64,000 nt of DNA from Clostridia bacterium (GCA_017431005.1 JAFRLY010000024.1:1-64000), one strand, 5' to 3'. Counted from the first letter of the stretch, positions 53,214 to 62,554 are shown. Notes: generated by a model from the sequence alone, not told the origin. Numbers and translations are program-made.

Positions 53214-55004
53214 ATGAAATGCCCTGAATGCGGCCAGTGGAACCGCGCTTCCATGCCCCACTGTTCCCGGTGCGGCGCCCCGCTGAATATCGACGTCTCC
53301 TCCCAGATTCCCTGGAAGGAGAATCTGAAGGACGGTGCGAAACCCGCTGCCTATCTGCGGGCGGATGAATTCGGCCAGGTGGACAGCCGTCCGGACAGCC
53401 GGGATGCTCTGGCCCGGGAAATGCAGGATCTGAAAAGGCGGAAGGAAGAAGGCCTGCGCCTGCAGCAGCGTCTCCGCAAATCCTCTGAGCAGGATCCCTC
53501 CAGTCTGATTGTGGAGGAGATTCCTTCCGAAAGCAGCCAGGACAGGGCTTTCCGGACCGGCGCCACCCTGATCATGCGCCGGACCTCAGCGGACAGCGCG
53601 GCGGAGGAGCGGGAGCGGGAAACCCGGCATCGGGTCCGCTATATGGATGACGCCGGCGTTTATGTCGACAGCCGCACCTATGATCCTCCCTATCCGCCCG
53701 CCGCGGACACCTCCTCCTATACCATTGCCTCCCGTTCAGCCTATATGGATATGCCCGGCAGCATGCGCAGGCGGCAGAAGCTGCTGCGCGCGCTGATGGT
53801 GCTGGCGATTCTGGCTGTGCTGGGTGCCGGTGGTTACTTCGGCTTCCGCTTCCTGCGGTCCCGCAGAGGGCAGACGGCCGGAGAATCCGCCGCAATCGTC
53901 ACCGCCAGCATGATGAACGATGTGGCAGCCCACACCATCCTGATTCCGGGTGAGGAGGGTTCCAACATCTACATCCGCGAGCTGCACGCCAGCTATACGG
54001 TGGTGGACGGTTTCGCCACCGTGGAGGTGGAGGACCATACCTGGTATGACAATGTGGATACGACGCTGGATGAAACCATGGACGTCACGCTGACTCCCTT
54101 CCTGAAAACGTCCTCCGGACGCCAGACGCCCATGCCGCCGATCACCTATACCATCACCATTCCCCTGAGCCCGATCAGGCTGGACTCTCCGGATTCCCTG
54201 CGCACCACGGTTTCGACCACCATGGCCGCCATTAAAATCACCGTGCGCCCTGGTTCCCGGGTCACGGTCAACGGAGAGGACTGCTCCGACACCGTATCCT
54301 CTGAGAGCGGTGAAATGAGCAAAAACGTAACCGTGCAGCCGATCGGGGATAATGTGTTTGAGATCGTGGTCCGTTCCCAGTACTGCCGGGATAACACGCT
54401 GACGGTGACCCTGTACCGGGCGCCCCAGGAAATCCCGCTGGACCTTGCGGTCGGCACCTACGGCTCCACGGACCAGGATGTCATGAAGGTCACCGCCACA
54501 ACGCTTCCCGGCGCCTACGTGGAGGTGACGACCCCCCACTCGGATCTGGATATCACGGATCTGGATACCACCGGTAAATTCTCCTTCAATGCGCTGTTCA
54601 GCAAGATCGGTTACAACACCATCTCCATCAGCTCCTCCTATCCCGGCAAGAAAACCTCCGTCGTCGATCATACGGTTTATTATCTGCCGCCGCCCGATAA
54701 ATACACGACCAAGGCGTGGCCTCTGAGCGCGGAGGGCTACAGCGAGCTGCTGAGCAACATCAACGTCCGGGCCGCCCGTTCCCAGGTCTATGTGGTGACA
54801 GGCGTTGTGCAGCGGGTGGTTTCCGAAAAGCCGCAGCGGGTGGTCATTAACACCAGCGAGGACGGCAAATCCCAGCCGGTGCTGCTGGAAAACTATACCA
54901 GCACCACCTGGCAGGTCGGTACCTATTACCGCATCTACGCCGACGCTTTCTCCACCTACAGCGGCATGCCCTGGCTGAACGCCCGGTACACCTATAAGAA
55001 ATAA
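53214..55004 (+). CDS. Zinc-ribbon membrane protein with extracellular beta domains
   Basis: The 596-residue protein begins with a zinc ribbon, CPECGQWNRASMPHCSRCG. A charged cytoplasmic linker follows, with a coil near 62-85. One membrane helix (about 190-212, LLRALMVLAILAVLGAGGYFGF) leads to an extracellular part. That part has beta-sandwich segments (VDGFATVEVEDHTW; IKITVRPGSRVTVNGEDC; VKVTATTLPGAYVEV) and a C-terminal OB-like segment (VYVVTGVVQRVVSEKPQRVVI). I do not know the family. The zinc ribbon puts a binding site in the cytoplasm and the sensing part outside. Confidence 0.8.
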   Translation: MKCPECGQWNRASMPHCSRCGAPLNIDVSSQIPWKENLKDGAKPAAYLRADEFGQVDSRPDSRDALAREMQDLKRRKEEGLRLQQRLRKSSEQDPSSLIVEEIPSESSQDRAFRTGATLIMRRTSADSAAEERERETRHRVRYMDDAGVYVDSRTYDPPYPPAADTSSYTIASRSAYMDMPGSMRRRQKLLRALMVLAILAVLGAGGYFGFRFLRSRRGQTAGESAAIVTASMMNDVAAHTILIPGEEGSNIYIRELHASYTVVDGFATVEVEDHTWYDNVDTTLDETMDVTLTPFLKTSSGRQTPMPPITYTITIPLSPIRLDSPDSLRTTVSTTMAAIKITVRPGSRVTVNGEDCSDTVSSESGEMSKNVTVQPIGDNVFEIVVRSQYCRDNTLTVTLYRAPQEIPLDLAVGTYGSTDQDVMKVTATTLPGAYVEVTTPHSDLDITDLDTTGKFSFNALFSKIGYNTISISSSYPGKKTSVVDHTVYYLPPPDKYTTKAWPLSAEGYSELLSNINVRAARSQVYVVTGVVQRVVSEKPQRVVINTSEDGKSQPVLLENYTSTTWQVGTYYRIYADAFSTYSGMPWLNARYTYKK

Positions 55005-55072
55005 GCCGGTTCTTCGGTTGGTTTTTTGGTGATTTTTCAGATAAAAAGATGGTAATCCCCGCCTGTTCATCG

Positions 55073-55078
55073 TATAAT
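55073..55078 (+). promoter_or_regulatory. Possible -10 of the ilvE operon
   Basis: TATAAT lies 34 bases before the ATG at 55112; the -35 (TGGTAA) is weak. A poor hairpin with TTTTTT just after the previous gene may end that transcript. Confidence 0.35.
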
Positions 55079-55111
55079 AAACCCAGTCTGTAAGAAAGAA
55101 GGCGTTTACGC

Positions 55112-56185
55112 ATGTTGGACATCAAGGTTACCCGTTCCGAACATCTGAAGCAGAAGCCCGCGGATGAGACTGCCCTCGGTTTCGGCCGTCTCTTTACCGA
55201 CCATATGTTTGTCATGGATTATGAGGAAGGCCGCGGCTGGCATGACGCGCAGATCCTTCCCTATGGCTGCTTTGCCATGGATCCCGCATCCATGGTCCTG
55301 CATTACGGCCAGGCCATTTTTGAAGGCATGAAGTGCTATCGCCGGGCGGACGGGCACCTGCAGCTGTTCCGCCCCCGTGACAATTTTGCCCGCATGACCC
55401 GCAGCGCGCAGCGCATGGGCATGCCCGCGCTGGATGAGGAAACCGCGCTGGAAGGCCTGCTGCAGCTGATCCGGATCGAGGCGGACTGGGTGCCGCACCG
55501 GGACGGAACCTCCCTCTATATCCGCCCCACCATGATCTCCATGGACGTTGGGCTCGGGGTTCACGCTTCCAGGACATACCGGTTCTTCATCATTCTCAGT
55601 CCCGTAGGCGCCTATTATAAAGAAGGGCTGAAGCCTGTCAGCATCTATGTGGAGGATGAGTATGTGCGCGCGGTCCGCGGCGGTGTCGGCTTCACCAAGT
55701 GCGCCGGCAACTACGCGGCCTCCATTCTGGCCGGTGACGTGGCTGAAAAGAAGGGCTATTCCCAGGTGCTGTGGCTGGACGGCGTGGAGCAGAAGTATGT
55801 GGAGGAAGTCGGCTCCATGAACATGATGTTCGCTTACGGCAACAAAATCGTTACCCCGAAGCTGAACGGCTCCATCCTCCCCGGCATCACCCGCGACAGC
55901 ATTCTGAAGCTGGCCCGTCAGCTGGGATATGAAACGGTGGAAGACCGGCTGAATATTCATGAGATCTTTGCCGACGCGAAATCCGGCAAGCTGACCGAAG
56001 CCTTCGGCACTGGCACCGCCGCGGTCATCAGCCCCGTAGGCGTTCTGGCCATGAAGGATGAGAAAATTACCCTGGGGGACGGCGGAATCGGCGTCCTGTC
56101 CCAGAAACTGTATGATACCCTGACCGGCATTCAGTACGGCCGTCTGCCGGATGAAAACGGATGGATCCTGCCGGTCAATGATTAA
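55112..56185 (+). CDS. ilvE: Branched-chain amino acid aminotransferase
   Basis: IlvE makes Val, Leu and Ile from their keto acids with glutamate and PLP. The 357-residue protein is of the type II (mammalian/BCAT2-like) group: LHYGQAIFEGMKCYR, KCAGNYAASILA with the PLP Lys nearby, and VEEVGSMNMMFAYGNKIVTP. It is followed within 15 bases by an unknown gene and an RluA-type gene. There are no other branched-chain synthesis genes here. Confidence 0.95.
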   Translation: MLDIKVTRSEHLKQKPADETALGFGRLFTDHMFVMDYEEGRGWHDAQILPYGCFAMDPASMVLHYGQAIFEGMKCYRRADGHLQLFRPRDNFARMTRSAQRMGMPALDEETALEGLLQLIRIEADWVPHRDGTSLYIRPTMISMDVGLGVHASRTYRFFIILSPVGAYYKEGLKPVSIYVEDEYVRAVRGGVGFTKCAGNYAASILAGDVAEKKGYSQVLWLDGVEQKYVEEVGSMNMMFAYGNKIVTPKLNGSILPGITRDSILKLARQLGYETVEDRLNIHEIFADAKSGKLTEAFGTGTAAVISPVGVLAMKDEKITLGDGGIGVLSQKLYDTLTGIQYGRLPDENGWILPVND

Positions 56186-56200
56186 AGCAAAGGAGAGTCT

Positions 56201-57253
56201 ATGCTTCGTCGGGAAAACACCCGCTCCCTGCATTGGACGGATAAAACCCTGAGCATGCTCAGGGCCAGTCAGCTGGAGGCCTGCGAAAAGGAACTCGCAG
56301 GCCTTCCTTCACGTTGTCTTTTTGATGATGCCTGCACCAATCTGGATGCGGAGGCCTTCTTTGAGGCGTCTTTTTACGCCCGGGAGAAACATGCCGAAAT
56401 GCTCCATACTATCGACGGGCTCAGGGCTCTGGTGCTGGAAAACTTCCCGGCGGAGCTTTCCCTGCTGTCCCCGGAGGAGCATGATCTGATGGTCCGTCTC
56501 TGCCTGGCCGGCGGCCGCCTGCAGCTGCAGAACTGGGAGGAGGTCGCGCCGGCTTCCTGCCTGGTACGGCGCCTCTGGTGCCGCGTGCAGGGGCAGGGCG
56601 AAGGCATGTCCCTGATTCTGGCCAACACGCTGTGGCTTTCCGCCATGCTGCTGCTCGGCGGGGAAGCGCATCAGAAGGTGCGCGGGCTGGTGGAGGACGT
56701 GATGAACATTGTGGAGGACTCCCTGTACCTGCTGGGAGCCACCCCGCTCAGTGCCCCTGTCAGCCATCTCAGCCGGCTCCTGGAGGATACCTTTCTGAAC
56801 GATCGGCCGGAAATCACCGCCGCCATGGTGTCCCGGCTCTTTCATGTTGCCTGCGATTACATTATCACGCGGGACGGGCAGACCCTGCTGATTCATCCCG
56901 GCTTCGCGGAGCCGGACCATCTGTCTCCCGGCTGCTTCCAGGCCTATGGCCTCTATGCCATGGACGAGGATGCGCTTACCGCCGCGCTGGAAAGCATGGA
57001 TGCCATTGAGGAGCCGCTCTGTGTGAGGATGGAAGGCCTGCTGAACGGCGCCCTGCGGCCCGAGCTGACTGTGGAGGATGCCGTGCAGGATCTGATGCTG
57101 CTGGCCAAGCAGAATGTCTCCATGAAGGATATGGAAGCCGTTCTGGGCAGCCAGCTGATTCAGCAGCCCACACCGGAGATGCTCATGGCGCTTCGGAGCA
57201 TTCATGATCTGACGCCCCGCTGGCTCTCCCTGAGCGCCTCTCAGGTGCAGTAA
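56201..57253 (+). CDS. Conserved-looking helical protein of unknown function
   Basis: I do not recognise this 350-residue protein. It starts after AAAGGAGAG, has no signal peptide and is mostly helical. It has a Leu-rich middle (SLILANTLWLSAMLLLGGEA) that could be an amphipathic or buried helix, and acidic residues throughout. It contains Cys at scattered positions without a CxxC pattern. It ends one base before the RluA-type gene, suggesting cotranscription with ilvE and translational coupling. Confidence 0.75.
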   Translation: MLRRENTRSLHWTDKTLSMLRASQLEACEKELAGLPSRCLFDDACTNLDAEAFFEASFYAREKHAEMLHTIDGLRALVLENFPAELSLLSPEEHDLMVRLCLAGGRLQLQNWEEVAPASCLVRRLWCRVQGQGEGMSLILANTLWLSAMLLLGGEAHQKVRGLVEDVMNIVEDSLYLLGATPLSAPVSHLSRLLEDTFLNDRPEITAAMVSRLFHVACDYIITRDGQTLLIHPGFAEPDHLSPGCFQAYGLYAMDEDALTAALESMDAIEEPLCVRMEGLLNGALRPELTVEDAVQDLMLLAKQNVSMKDMEAVLGSQLIQQPTPEMLMALRSIHDLTPRWLSLSASQVQ

Positions 57254-57254
57254 C

Positions 57255-58118
57255 ATGGGCAGAGAGATATGGAAGGTCCCTCCCGAAGCAGAGGGACTGC
57301 GGGCGGACGCTTTTCTGCGTCTGATGCTTCCGGATCTTCCGGAAAGCGTGCTGCGGAAGGTCTTTGCCGCGAAGGATGTGCGGATGGACGGCAGAAGGGT
57401 CGGACGGCAGGAAACGGTCTCCGCCGGATCGGAAGTCTCCGCGTTTCTGCCCGGGGCCTCCGCTGCCGAATCCCTGACCGTGGTATATGAGGATGAGGAT
57501 GTTCTGCTGGTCAGCAAACGCGCCGGGCTCTGCGTGGAAGCAGACGGATCCGGCGTTTCCCTGACCTCCCTGTGCCGGCAGCATACCGGCGCGGCGGAGA
57601 ACGATCCCTTCCCTGCCCCCTGCCATCGGCTGGATAACCAGACCGGGGGGCTCTGCCTCTTCGCCAAAAACGAGCGGGCGCTGAATGTCCTTCTGGAGGT
57701 TTTCAGAAACCGTACGCTTGAAAAGTGCTATATCTGCCTGGTCCGGGGCATTCCCAAGCCGCCGTCGGCAGTCTGCAAAGCATGGCTGATCAAGGACGCG
57801 CGTCAGGGAAAGGTCCGGATCACCGATCATCCGGAATCCGGTGCCCGGCCGGTCATTACGGGCTATGAAACGCTGGAGGCCGGTCCGGTGTCCAGGCTTT
57901 CCGTGGATCTGATCACCGGGCGCACCCATCAGATCCGGGCGCATCTGGCCTCCCTGGGGCATCCGATCCTCGGGGATGACCTCTACGGCGACCGGCATTT
58001 CAACCATGAGCAGAAGGTCCGGTCCCTGCGGCTGTACGCCGTGTCCCTGCGGCTCGATACCGGCGGGCGGCTTCCGGCGCTGGACGGCAGGCTTTTCTCC
58101 GTTGATCCGCCTTTCTGA
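57255..58118 (+). CDS. RluA-family pseudouridine synthase
   Basis: The 287-residue enzyme converts uridine to pseudouridine in rRNA or tRNA. An S4-like RNA-binding segment covers about 14-70 (VLRKVFAAKDVRMDG). The catalytic motif is CHRLDNQTGG (Asp in HRLD) near 115, and VDLITGRTHQIRAHLASLGHPILGDDLYG is the family's second landmark. The target base is not predictable from sequence. Confidence 0.92.
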   Translation: MGREIWKVPPEAEGLRADAFLRLMLPDLPESVLRKVFAAKDVRMDGRRVGRQETVSAGSEVSAFLPGASAAESLTVVYEDEDVLLVSKRAGLCVEADGSGVSLTSLCRQHTGAAENDPFPAPCHRLDNQTGGLCLFAKNERALNVLLEVFRNRTLEKCYICLVRGIPKPPSAVCKAWLIKDARQGKVRITDHPESGARPVITGYETLEAGPVSRLSVDLITGRTHQIRAHLASLGHPILGDDLYGDRHFNHEQKVRSLRLYAVSLRLDTGGRLPALDGRLFSVDPPF

Positions 58119-58124
58119 TTCGTC

Positions 58125-58149
58125 AGACACAGGGACGGTTCTTTTGTCT
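58125..58149. repeat. Possible REP/BIME-like intergenic element
   Basis: A 25-base stretch, AGACA then CAGGGACGGTTC and ending TGTCT, has inverted 5-base ends. The core resembles a sequence that I recall as dispersed next to genes in many clostridial and other genomes, sometimes with REP-associated tyrosine transposases. One copy only is visible here. Confidence 0.4.
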
Positions 58150-58219
58150 TCCCTGCTCACCGTGGATAAATCAGGCAGCAGTTCTGTTTCTGCCCATGAT
58201 ATAAAAGGAGGTTTTCCCA

Positions 58220-59410
58220 ATGTTGGCACAGCGTCCCCCGCTGGGGTGGAATTCCTGGAACACTTTCGGTGAACATATTTCCGAGGCCCTGATTCATGAG
58301 ATGGCCGACTGCATGGTGGAGCAGGGCTATCTGCAGGCCGGTTATGAGTATCTGGTGATCGACGACTGCTGGTCCCTCCGGGAGCGGGATGAAAAGGGCC
58401 TGCTGGTTCCGGATCCCGTAAAGTTCCCCAACGGAATGAAGGCTGTCGCTGATTATGTGCACAGCAAAGGGCTGAAATTCGGCATGTATTCCTGCGCAGG
58501 CGTGCTGACCTGTGCCGGTTATCCCTCCAGCTATGATCACGAATTTGTTGACGCGGCCACCTTTGCCTCCTGGGGGGTGGATTTCCTGAAATACGATTTC
58601 TGCAATTTCCCGGAAACCGGTGATTGCCGCGCCCGCTATCAGACGATGTCCATGGCGCTGAAGGCCACGGGGCGGGATATTCTGTTTTCCGCCTGCAACT
58701 GGGGCCAGAAGGAGCCCTGGAAATGGATGCGCAGCGTGGGCGCCCACATGTACCGCTCCACCGGGGATATCATGGACAATTACATTTCCTTCACGGATAT
58801 TTTCAAGTCCCAGCTTGACAACCTGTGCATGAGCGGAACCGCCTGCTTCAACGATATGGACATGCTGACCGTAGGCATGTGCGGCAAGGGCAACGTGGGT
58901 CTGGGAAAGGTCTGCACCTATGAGGAATACCGGATGCAGTTTGCGCTCTGGTGCCTGGCCGGTGTGCCGCTGATGATGGGCGCGGATCTCCGTTCCCTGG
59001 CGCCGGAATATAAGGAGCTGATGCAGAATCCGGATCTGCTGCGGATCGATCAGGACGCCGAATGCCGCAGTCTCTATCTGATCCGGAAGGGCTCCGTCAC
59101 CACCTCCAATCCGGAGCCCAAAGAGGGCGAATTCCCTTGGAAGCAGCTTCCGGATACATCCTACACCTTTATCCGCCACCTGTCCGACCGGGAGTTTGCC
59201 CTGGCTTATGTGAACTTCTCCCCTGCGGATGCGCAGATTCACTGCGAAATGGCGGATATCGGCCTGCCGGTATCCAGCGGCTATGCCCTGTCCATGCGGG
59301 ACGTATTCACCGGAGAACAGCTGCCTCCGAAGACGGATTTCTTCAATCCCCGCGTGCCTGCCCATGACATGAAGCTTTATCTGTGCCGCCTGGTGCCGGT
59401 TCATGGCTGA
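58220..59410 (+). CDS. Alpha-galactosidase-like glycoside hydrolase family 27
   Basis: The 396-residue (beta/alpha)8 enzyme has LGWNSWNTFG at the N-terminus and WGVDFLKYDFCN with the nucleophile Asp of KYD. A C-terminal beta domain lies near 300-396. Without a signal peptide it acts in the cytoplasm on imported galactosides. It starts after AAAGGAGG. It overlaps the small zinc-ribbon gene by 8 bases. Confidence 0.93.
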   Translation: MLAQRPPLGWNSWNTFGEHISEALIHEMADCMVEQGYLQAGYEYLVIDDCWSLRERDEKGLLVPDPVKFPNGMKAVADYVHSKGLKFGMYSCAGVLTCAGYPSSYDHEFVDAATFASWGVDFLKYDFCNFPETGDCRARYQTMSMALKATGRDILFSACNWGQKEPWKWMRSVGAHMYRSTGDIMDNYISFTDIFKSQLDNLCMSGTACFNDMDMLTVGMCGKGNVGLGKVCTYEEYRMQFALWCLAGVPLMMGADLRSLAPEYKELMQNPDLLRIDQDAECRSLYLIRKGSVTTSNPEPKEGEFPWKQLPDTSYTFIRHLSDREFALAYVNFSPADAQIHCEMADIGLPVSSGYALSMRDVFTGEQLPPKTDFFNPRVPAHDMKLYLCRLVPVHG

Positions 59411-59603
59411 AGTGCCTGTCTGCGCCTCCTGCGGGCGCCCGCTGCAGCCGGATGAGACCGCGCTGACCCGCAAGCTGATTAACCGCGGCGCGGTCCGGTT
59501 CTTCTGCCTCTCCTGTCTGGCGGAGCATTTTCAGGTTTCAGAGGATGTGCTGCGCGAAAAGATCCGGGAATTCCGGGAAATGGGCTGCACTTTGTTTGAA
59601 TGA
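59403..59603 (+). CDS. Tiny zinc-ribbon-like protein
   Basis: The 66-residue protein has CASCGRPL and CLSCLAEHF, two CxxC pairs that can bind one zinc. The helical C-terminal half has charged residues (VLREKIREFREMGC). Its ATG overlaps the end of the GH27 gene, so it is translationally coupled. Size and motifs suggest a regulatory or binding role; none can be assigned. A strong terminator follows. Confidence 0.75.
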   Translation: MAEVPVCASCGRPLQPDETALTRKLINRGAVRFFCLSCLAEHFQVSEDVLREKIREFREMGCTLFE

Positions 59604-59611
59604 AATAATTA

Positions 59612-59644
59612 CAGCGTCCGGACCTGTGATCCGGACGCTGTTTT
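59612..59644 (+). terminator. Terminator after the GH27/zinc-ribbon genes
   Basis: A perfect 11-bp stem (CAGCGTCCGGA with TCCGGACGCTG), 7-base loop, then TTTT. Confidence 0.88.
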
Positions 59645-59718
59645 GCTGTACATTTTGCGATCGCCGTTACCAAAGCCCGGTTCGGCTAAGCCTTCCGGCC
59701 TTTGACGGCTGTAGCATG

Positions 59719-59754
59719 GGAAGCGTTACCCAAATCAAAGATTTGGACGCTTCC
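59719..59754 (-). other. Long hairpin at the end of the zinc-ribbon/TPR gene
   Basis: GGAAGCGT pairs with ACGCTTCC and CCAAATC with GATTTGG, loop AAA, with a 3-base bulge. It lies just past the stop at 59758 but no T-run follows on the minus strand, so it may be an RNA-stabilising element or a repeat rather than a terminator. Confidence 0.55.
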
Positions 59755-59757
59755 TCA

Positions 59758-61686
59758 TCATGGCTCATACTTCCAGTCCACCGCGAATACGGTGCCGCCT
59801 TTGTTCACATAATAATCCAGCTGCTGCATGCGGCTGTCGGCAGTGGAGCAGCGGTAACGGATAATCTTCGTTCCGTCCTCCTGCAGCCATATTTTCCCGG
59901 TTCCCTTGCCTGTATCGTACAAACCGCGGTTGCCGCTGGCGCTTTCCACCTGTCCCATGTCCCGGAATTTGCCGGTCACATAGGCTTCCGTGTCGCCGAT
60001 ATTTGTATTCCGGGGCAGCTTGAAGCCGCTCGTATTGGTCAGATAAAGCTCCACCAGCATCCAGCCGCTGCGGGTCCTGTTCATAACGGCGTATCCCCAG
60101 CCGTATTCGTACCGGCGGCATTCGGAGTCGAACTCAGCTGACATATATTCCTCCGCCAGCGTACCTTCCCCGAATTCCTTCTGGAAATCCATCATGCCTG
60201 TCTGATTCAGGTTCAGTCCCTGGATGGGTTCCGTCATATCCCAGGCGGACAGCGGCCAGGGCTTTGCCTCTATCTTGTATTTGATTTCCATGGTTTTGCT
60301 GACCTTGTTGTAACGGTTTACCGCCACAGCCCTCAGGTCCACCCAGCCGGTGGGCAGCACGATCGCCTCGCCGTTGTATATCGGGCTGTCCGCGTCCGGA
60401 ACGGATCCGTCCACCGTGTAGTAGATCACGATGTCGCTGTCGTTCTCGTTATCCTTGCCGGGTTTCAGCTTCACCCGCTGACGCGTTTTATAGGTGTTCG
60501 GCGCCAGCGTGGCCCGAGGCATCTGCGGAGACGGCATGATGATCTTGTAGGTGCCCCGCAGCTCGTCGGAAACCAGTTCCCCGTTCACTGCCACTGCCCG
60601 CAGGTTGTGGATGCCTTCCTCCAGCAGGATTTCTTCCGTAAAGAGGGTGCCGCCGCTGGGCAGCTCCGCATTATCGTCAAAGGTATAGTAAACCTCAAAT
60701 CCCTGGTAGGAGGTAATGGACAGTCTCCGCTTCGTCTCATAATAGCCGGCGATCGGCCAGACCTCCGGAGGCGCCGGCAGCAGGTCGCTCCGCTGGGTGG
60801 CAAAGCTGGAATCGCCTGTTTTTTCATAGGCGGTTTTCATCAGTTCTCCCGCTTTGGCCAGATCCCCGGGGTTCCTGTTGGTCCTGAGAATCCGGATGTG
60901 GTTCACATAGGCCTCAGTACGCGAAGGCGTTTCCGTATAGATCTTTTCATACAGCAGCGCCGCGTCATCCACCCGGCCGGCCGCCTCATAGGCGTTGCCA
61001 AGCAGCAGCAGGCCGTCCACATCGATAATTCCGGCGTCCTCGTCCTGCTTCCGCGCCAGCTCCATGCTGTCAATGGCCCGGAGAACGTCCCCCTCGTCCA
61101 GCTGTTCCTCCCCCACAGCCCAGAGCGCTGTGGAATTCGCCTTCTGCCCCAGCCGGACCAGCACGCGCTGGCCCATGTCGGTATACCGCAGGAAAGCCCA
61201 GCCGCCTGCCAGCGCAAATACCAGCACCACCGCTGATATGAAGATCGCTTTCACCCAGTTTACGCCGTGAACAGACCGATGATGGCTCTGTTCATACCGT
61301 TGGGCTGCCCGTTCCGCCTCTTCCTCCTGAAGATTGCTCTCGTCGTAAACCGGCCGGTAAAGCCGGTCGAATCCCTCCGGTTCGGAAGCTTCCTCCTGCT
61401 CTGCCTCTTCTGCGGGAATCATTTCCGGCTGAAGCTCCTCCTGCCGGTTCACCGGCGGAACAGCGCCGGTCACGCTCTCCGCGGTCCGGCTGGCATCCCT
61501 GCGCCGTCTCCTGGGTTCCGGAGCGGCCGCCGGCTGACGGAGCGCGGCTTCCCGGGCGCGTTTGCCCTGACGGATGGCCTGGGCGCCTGTCTGCTTCTGC
61601 AGTCCTTCCACTGCCAGAACCTCCCCGCACTCCGGGCAGACGATTTCCTCTTTTTCAGAATAATATCCGCATTTCGGGCACAGCAT
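59758..61686 (-). CDS. Zinc-ribbon membrane protein with TPR-like and chitobiase-type domains
   Basis: The ATG at 61686 follows a GAGGTG site; 642 residues. The zinc ribbon CPKCGYYSEKEEIVCPECG is at residues 3-21, then a long acidic cytoplasmic linker with a coil. One membrane helix (about 145-165) follows. Outside are TPR-like helices (about 190-290; LLLLGNAYEAAGRVDDAALL), then two chitobiase/hexosaminidase C-terminal-type beta domains (YYTFDDNAELPSGGTLF; YYTVDGSVPDADSPIY) and a C-terminal domain. It matches the architecture of the protein at 53214-55004. Function unknown. Confidence 0.82.
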   Translation of the reverse strand: MLCPKCGYYSEKEEIVCPECGEVLAVEGLQKQTGAQAIRQGKRAREAALRQPAAAPEPRRRRRDASRTAESVTGAVPPVNRQEELQPEMIPAEEAEQEEASEPEGFDRLYRPVYDESNLQEEEAERAAQRYEQSHHRSVHGVNWVKAIFISAVVLVFALAGGWAFLRYTDMGQRVLVRLGQKANSTALWAVGEEQLDEGDVLRAIDSMELARKQDEDAGIIDVDGLLLLGNAYEAAGRVDDAALLYEKIYTETPSRTEAYVNHIRILRTNRNPGDLAKAGELMKTAYEKTGDSSFATQRSDLLPAPPEVWPIAGYYETKRRLSITSYQGFEVYYTFDDNAELPSGGTLFTEEILLEEGIHNLRAVAVNGELVSDELRGTYKIIMPSPQMPRATLAPNTYKTRQRVKLKPGKDNENDSDIVIYYTVDGSVPDADSPIYNGEAIVLPTGWVDLRAVAVNRYNKVSKTMEIKYKIEAKPWPLSAWDMTEPIQGLNLNQTGMMDFQKEFGEGTLAEEYMSAEFDSECRRYEYGWGYAVMNRTRSGWMLVELYLTNTSGFKLPRNTNIGDTEAYVTGKFRDMGQVESASGNRGLYDTGKGTGKIWLQEDGTKIIRYRCSTADSRMQQLDYYVNKGGTVFAVDWKYEP

Positions 61687-61720
61687 CCGTCTCACCTCAC
61701 TTCCGCCGGTTCTGCATCAA

Positions 61721-62554
61721 TTACAAATCTGTTCCCTGAAGCGCCTCATACTCCGGATCGTTGTCAAATTCCCGCTCCGGGCAGACGCCGCCCAGCATTT
61801 CGATCGCGTTGCGGATTTCAATAAAGGTCAGATAGCTCAGATCCGGGTCCTCCGCCGCGGCCAGCAGCTCCGGCAGCGCACCGTCGTCCCCCAGCTTTGC
61901 CAGATATCCGGCAAACAGAGCCCGCTGCTCCTTCCGTTCCCGGAAAAGCTTCAGAGCCAGCCTGCTGATCTGCGCGTTCCCCGGGAAATGACTCAGCACC
62001 TCCATCAGCGCCTCCTGTCCGGCGGCATTGGCCTGTCCGAAAACCTGCAGAATGGGCTGCACCACCGCCTCGCCCATTTCCGTCAGGCTCTCCAGGGCGT
62101 GATCCTTCAGCTCATCCTTCGGAATCCGGTTCAGCTGCCAGTTGATGTACAGCATTTTGGGCAGCGTGCTTTCCATTTCCCGCAGCAGGGAGACAGCGAT
62201 CATCCGGGCTTCATCCGGCGCTTCCTCGTCCTCAAGCAGCCGCAGCAGCCGCTTCTCACAGGGCTTGCCCACGGTTGTAATCTGTTCCGGCAGCAGGTCC
62301 GGCACCGGCACGCCTTCCTCGCAGTATGCCCGCAGCCAGTCCACAAGCACCTTGGGATCCTCAAACTGCGTAAAGTATGATCCCGGCGTAACGCTGCCCA
62401 GCCAGGAGGCCCGGGTGTTCAGGAAGGCCATATAGATTCTTGGCAGGTCTTCCTCCATCTCGTCAAAATTCGCGTATTGATTCTGATGGGACTTCATCCA
62501 CTCGGAAGTAAAATCCGCAAAATGCTCATCAAAGTTGATCAGCGGCATGTTCAT
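61721..62554 (-). CDS. Helical (HEAT-like) protein of unknown function
   Basis: The 277-residue protein is built of helical repeats, best seen in VQPILQVFGQANAAGQEALM and LPELLAAAEDPD, like a short HEAT array. No catalytic motif or signal is seen. Its ATG overlaps the hslO stop as ATGA, so the two are coupled. A scaffold or binding role is likely. Confidence 0.78.
   Translation of the reverse strand: MNMPLINFDEHFADFTSEWMKSHQNQYANFDEMEEDLPRIYMAFLNTRASWLGSVTPGSYFTQFEDPKVLVDWLRAYCEEGVPVPDLLPEQITTVGKPCEKRLLRLLEDEEAPDEARMIAVSLLREMESTLPKMLYINWQLNRIPKDELKDHALESLTEMGEAVVQPILQVFGQANAAGQEALMEVLSHFPGNAQISRLALKLFRERKEQRALFAGYLAKLGDDGALPELLAAAEDPDLSYLTFIEIRNAIEMLGGVCPEREFDNDPEYEALQGTDL

Noticed and set aside
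58119-58219. Intrinsic terminator after the RluA-type gene
   Set aside because: The TTTT run has no stable stem before it.
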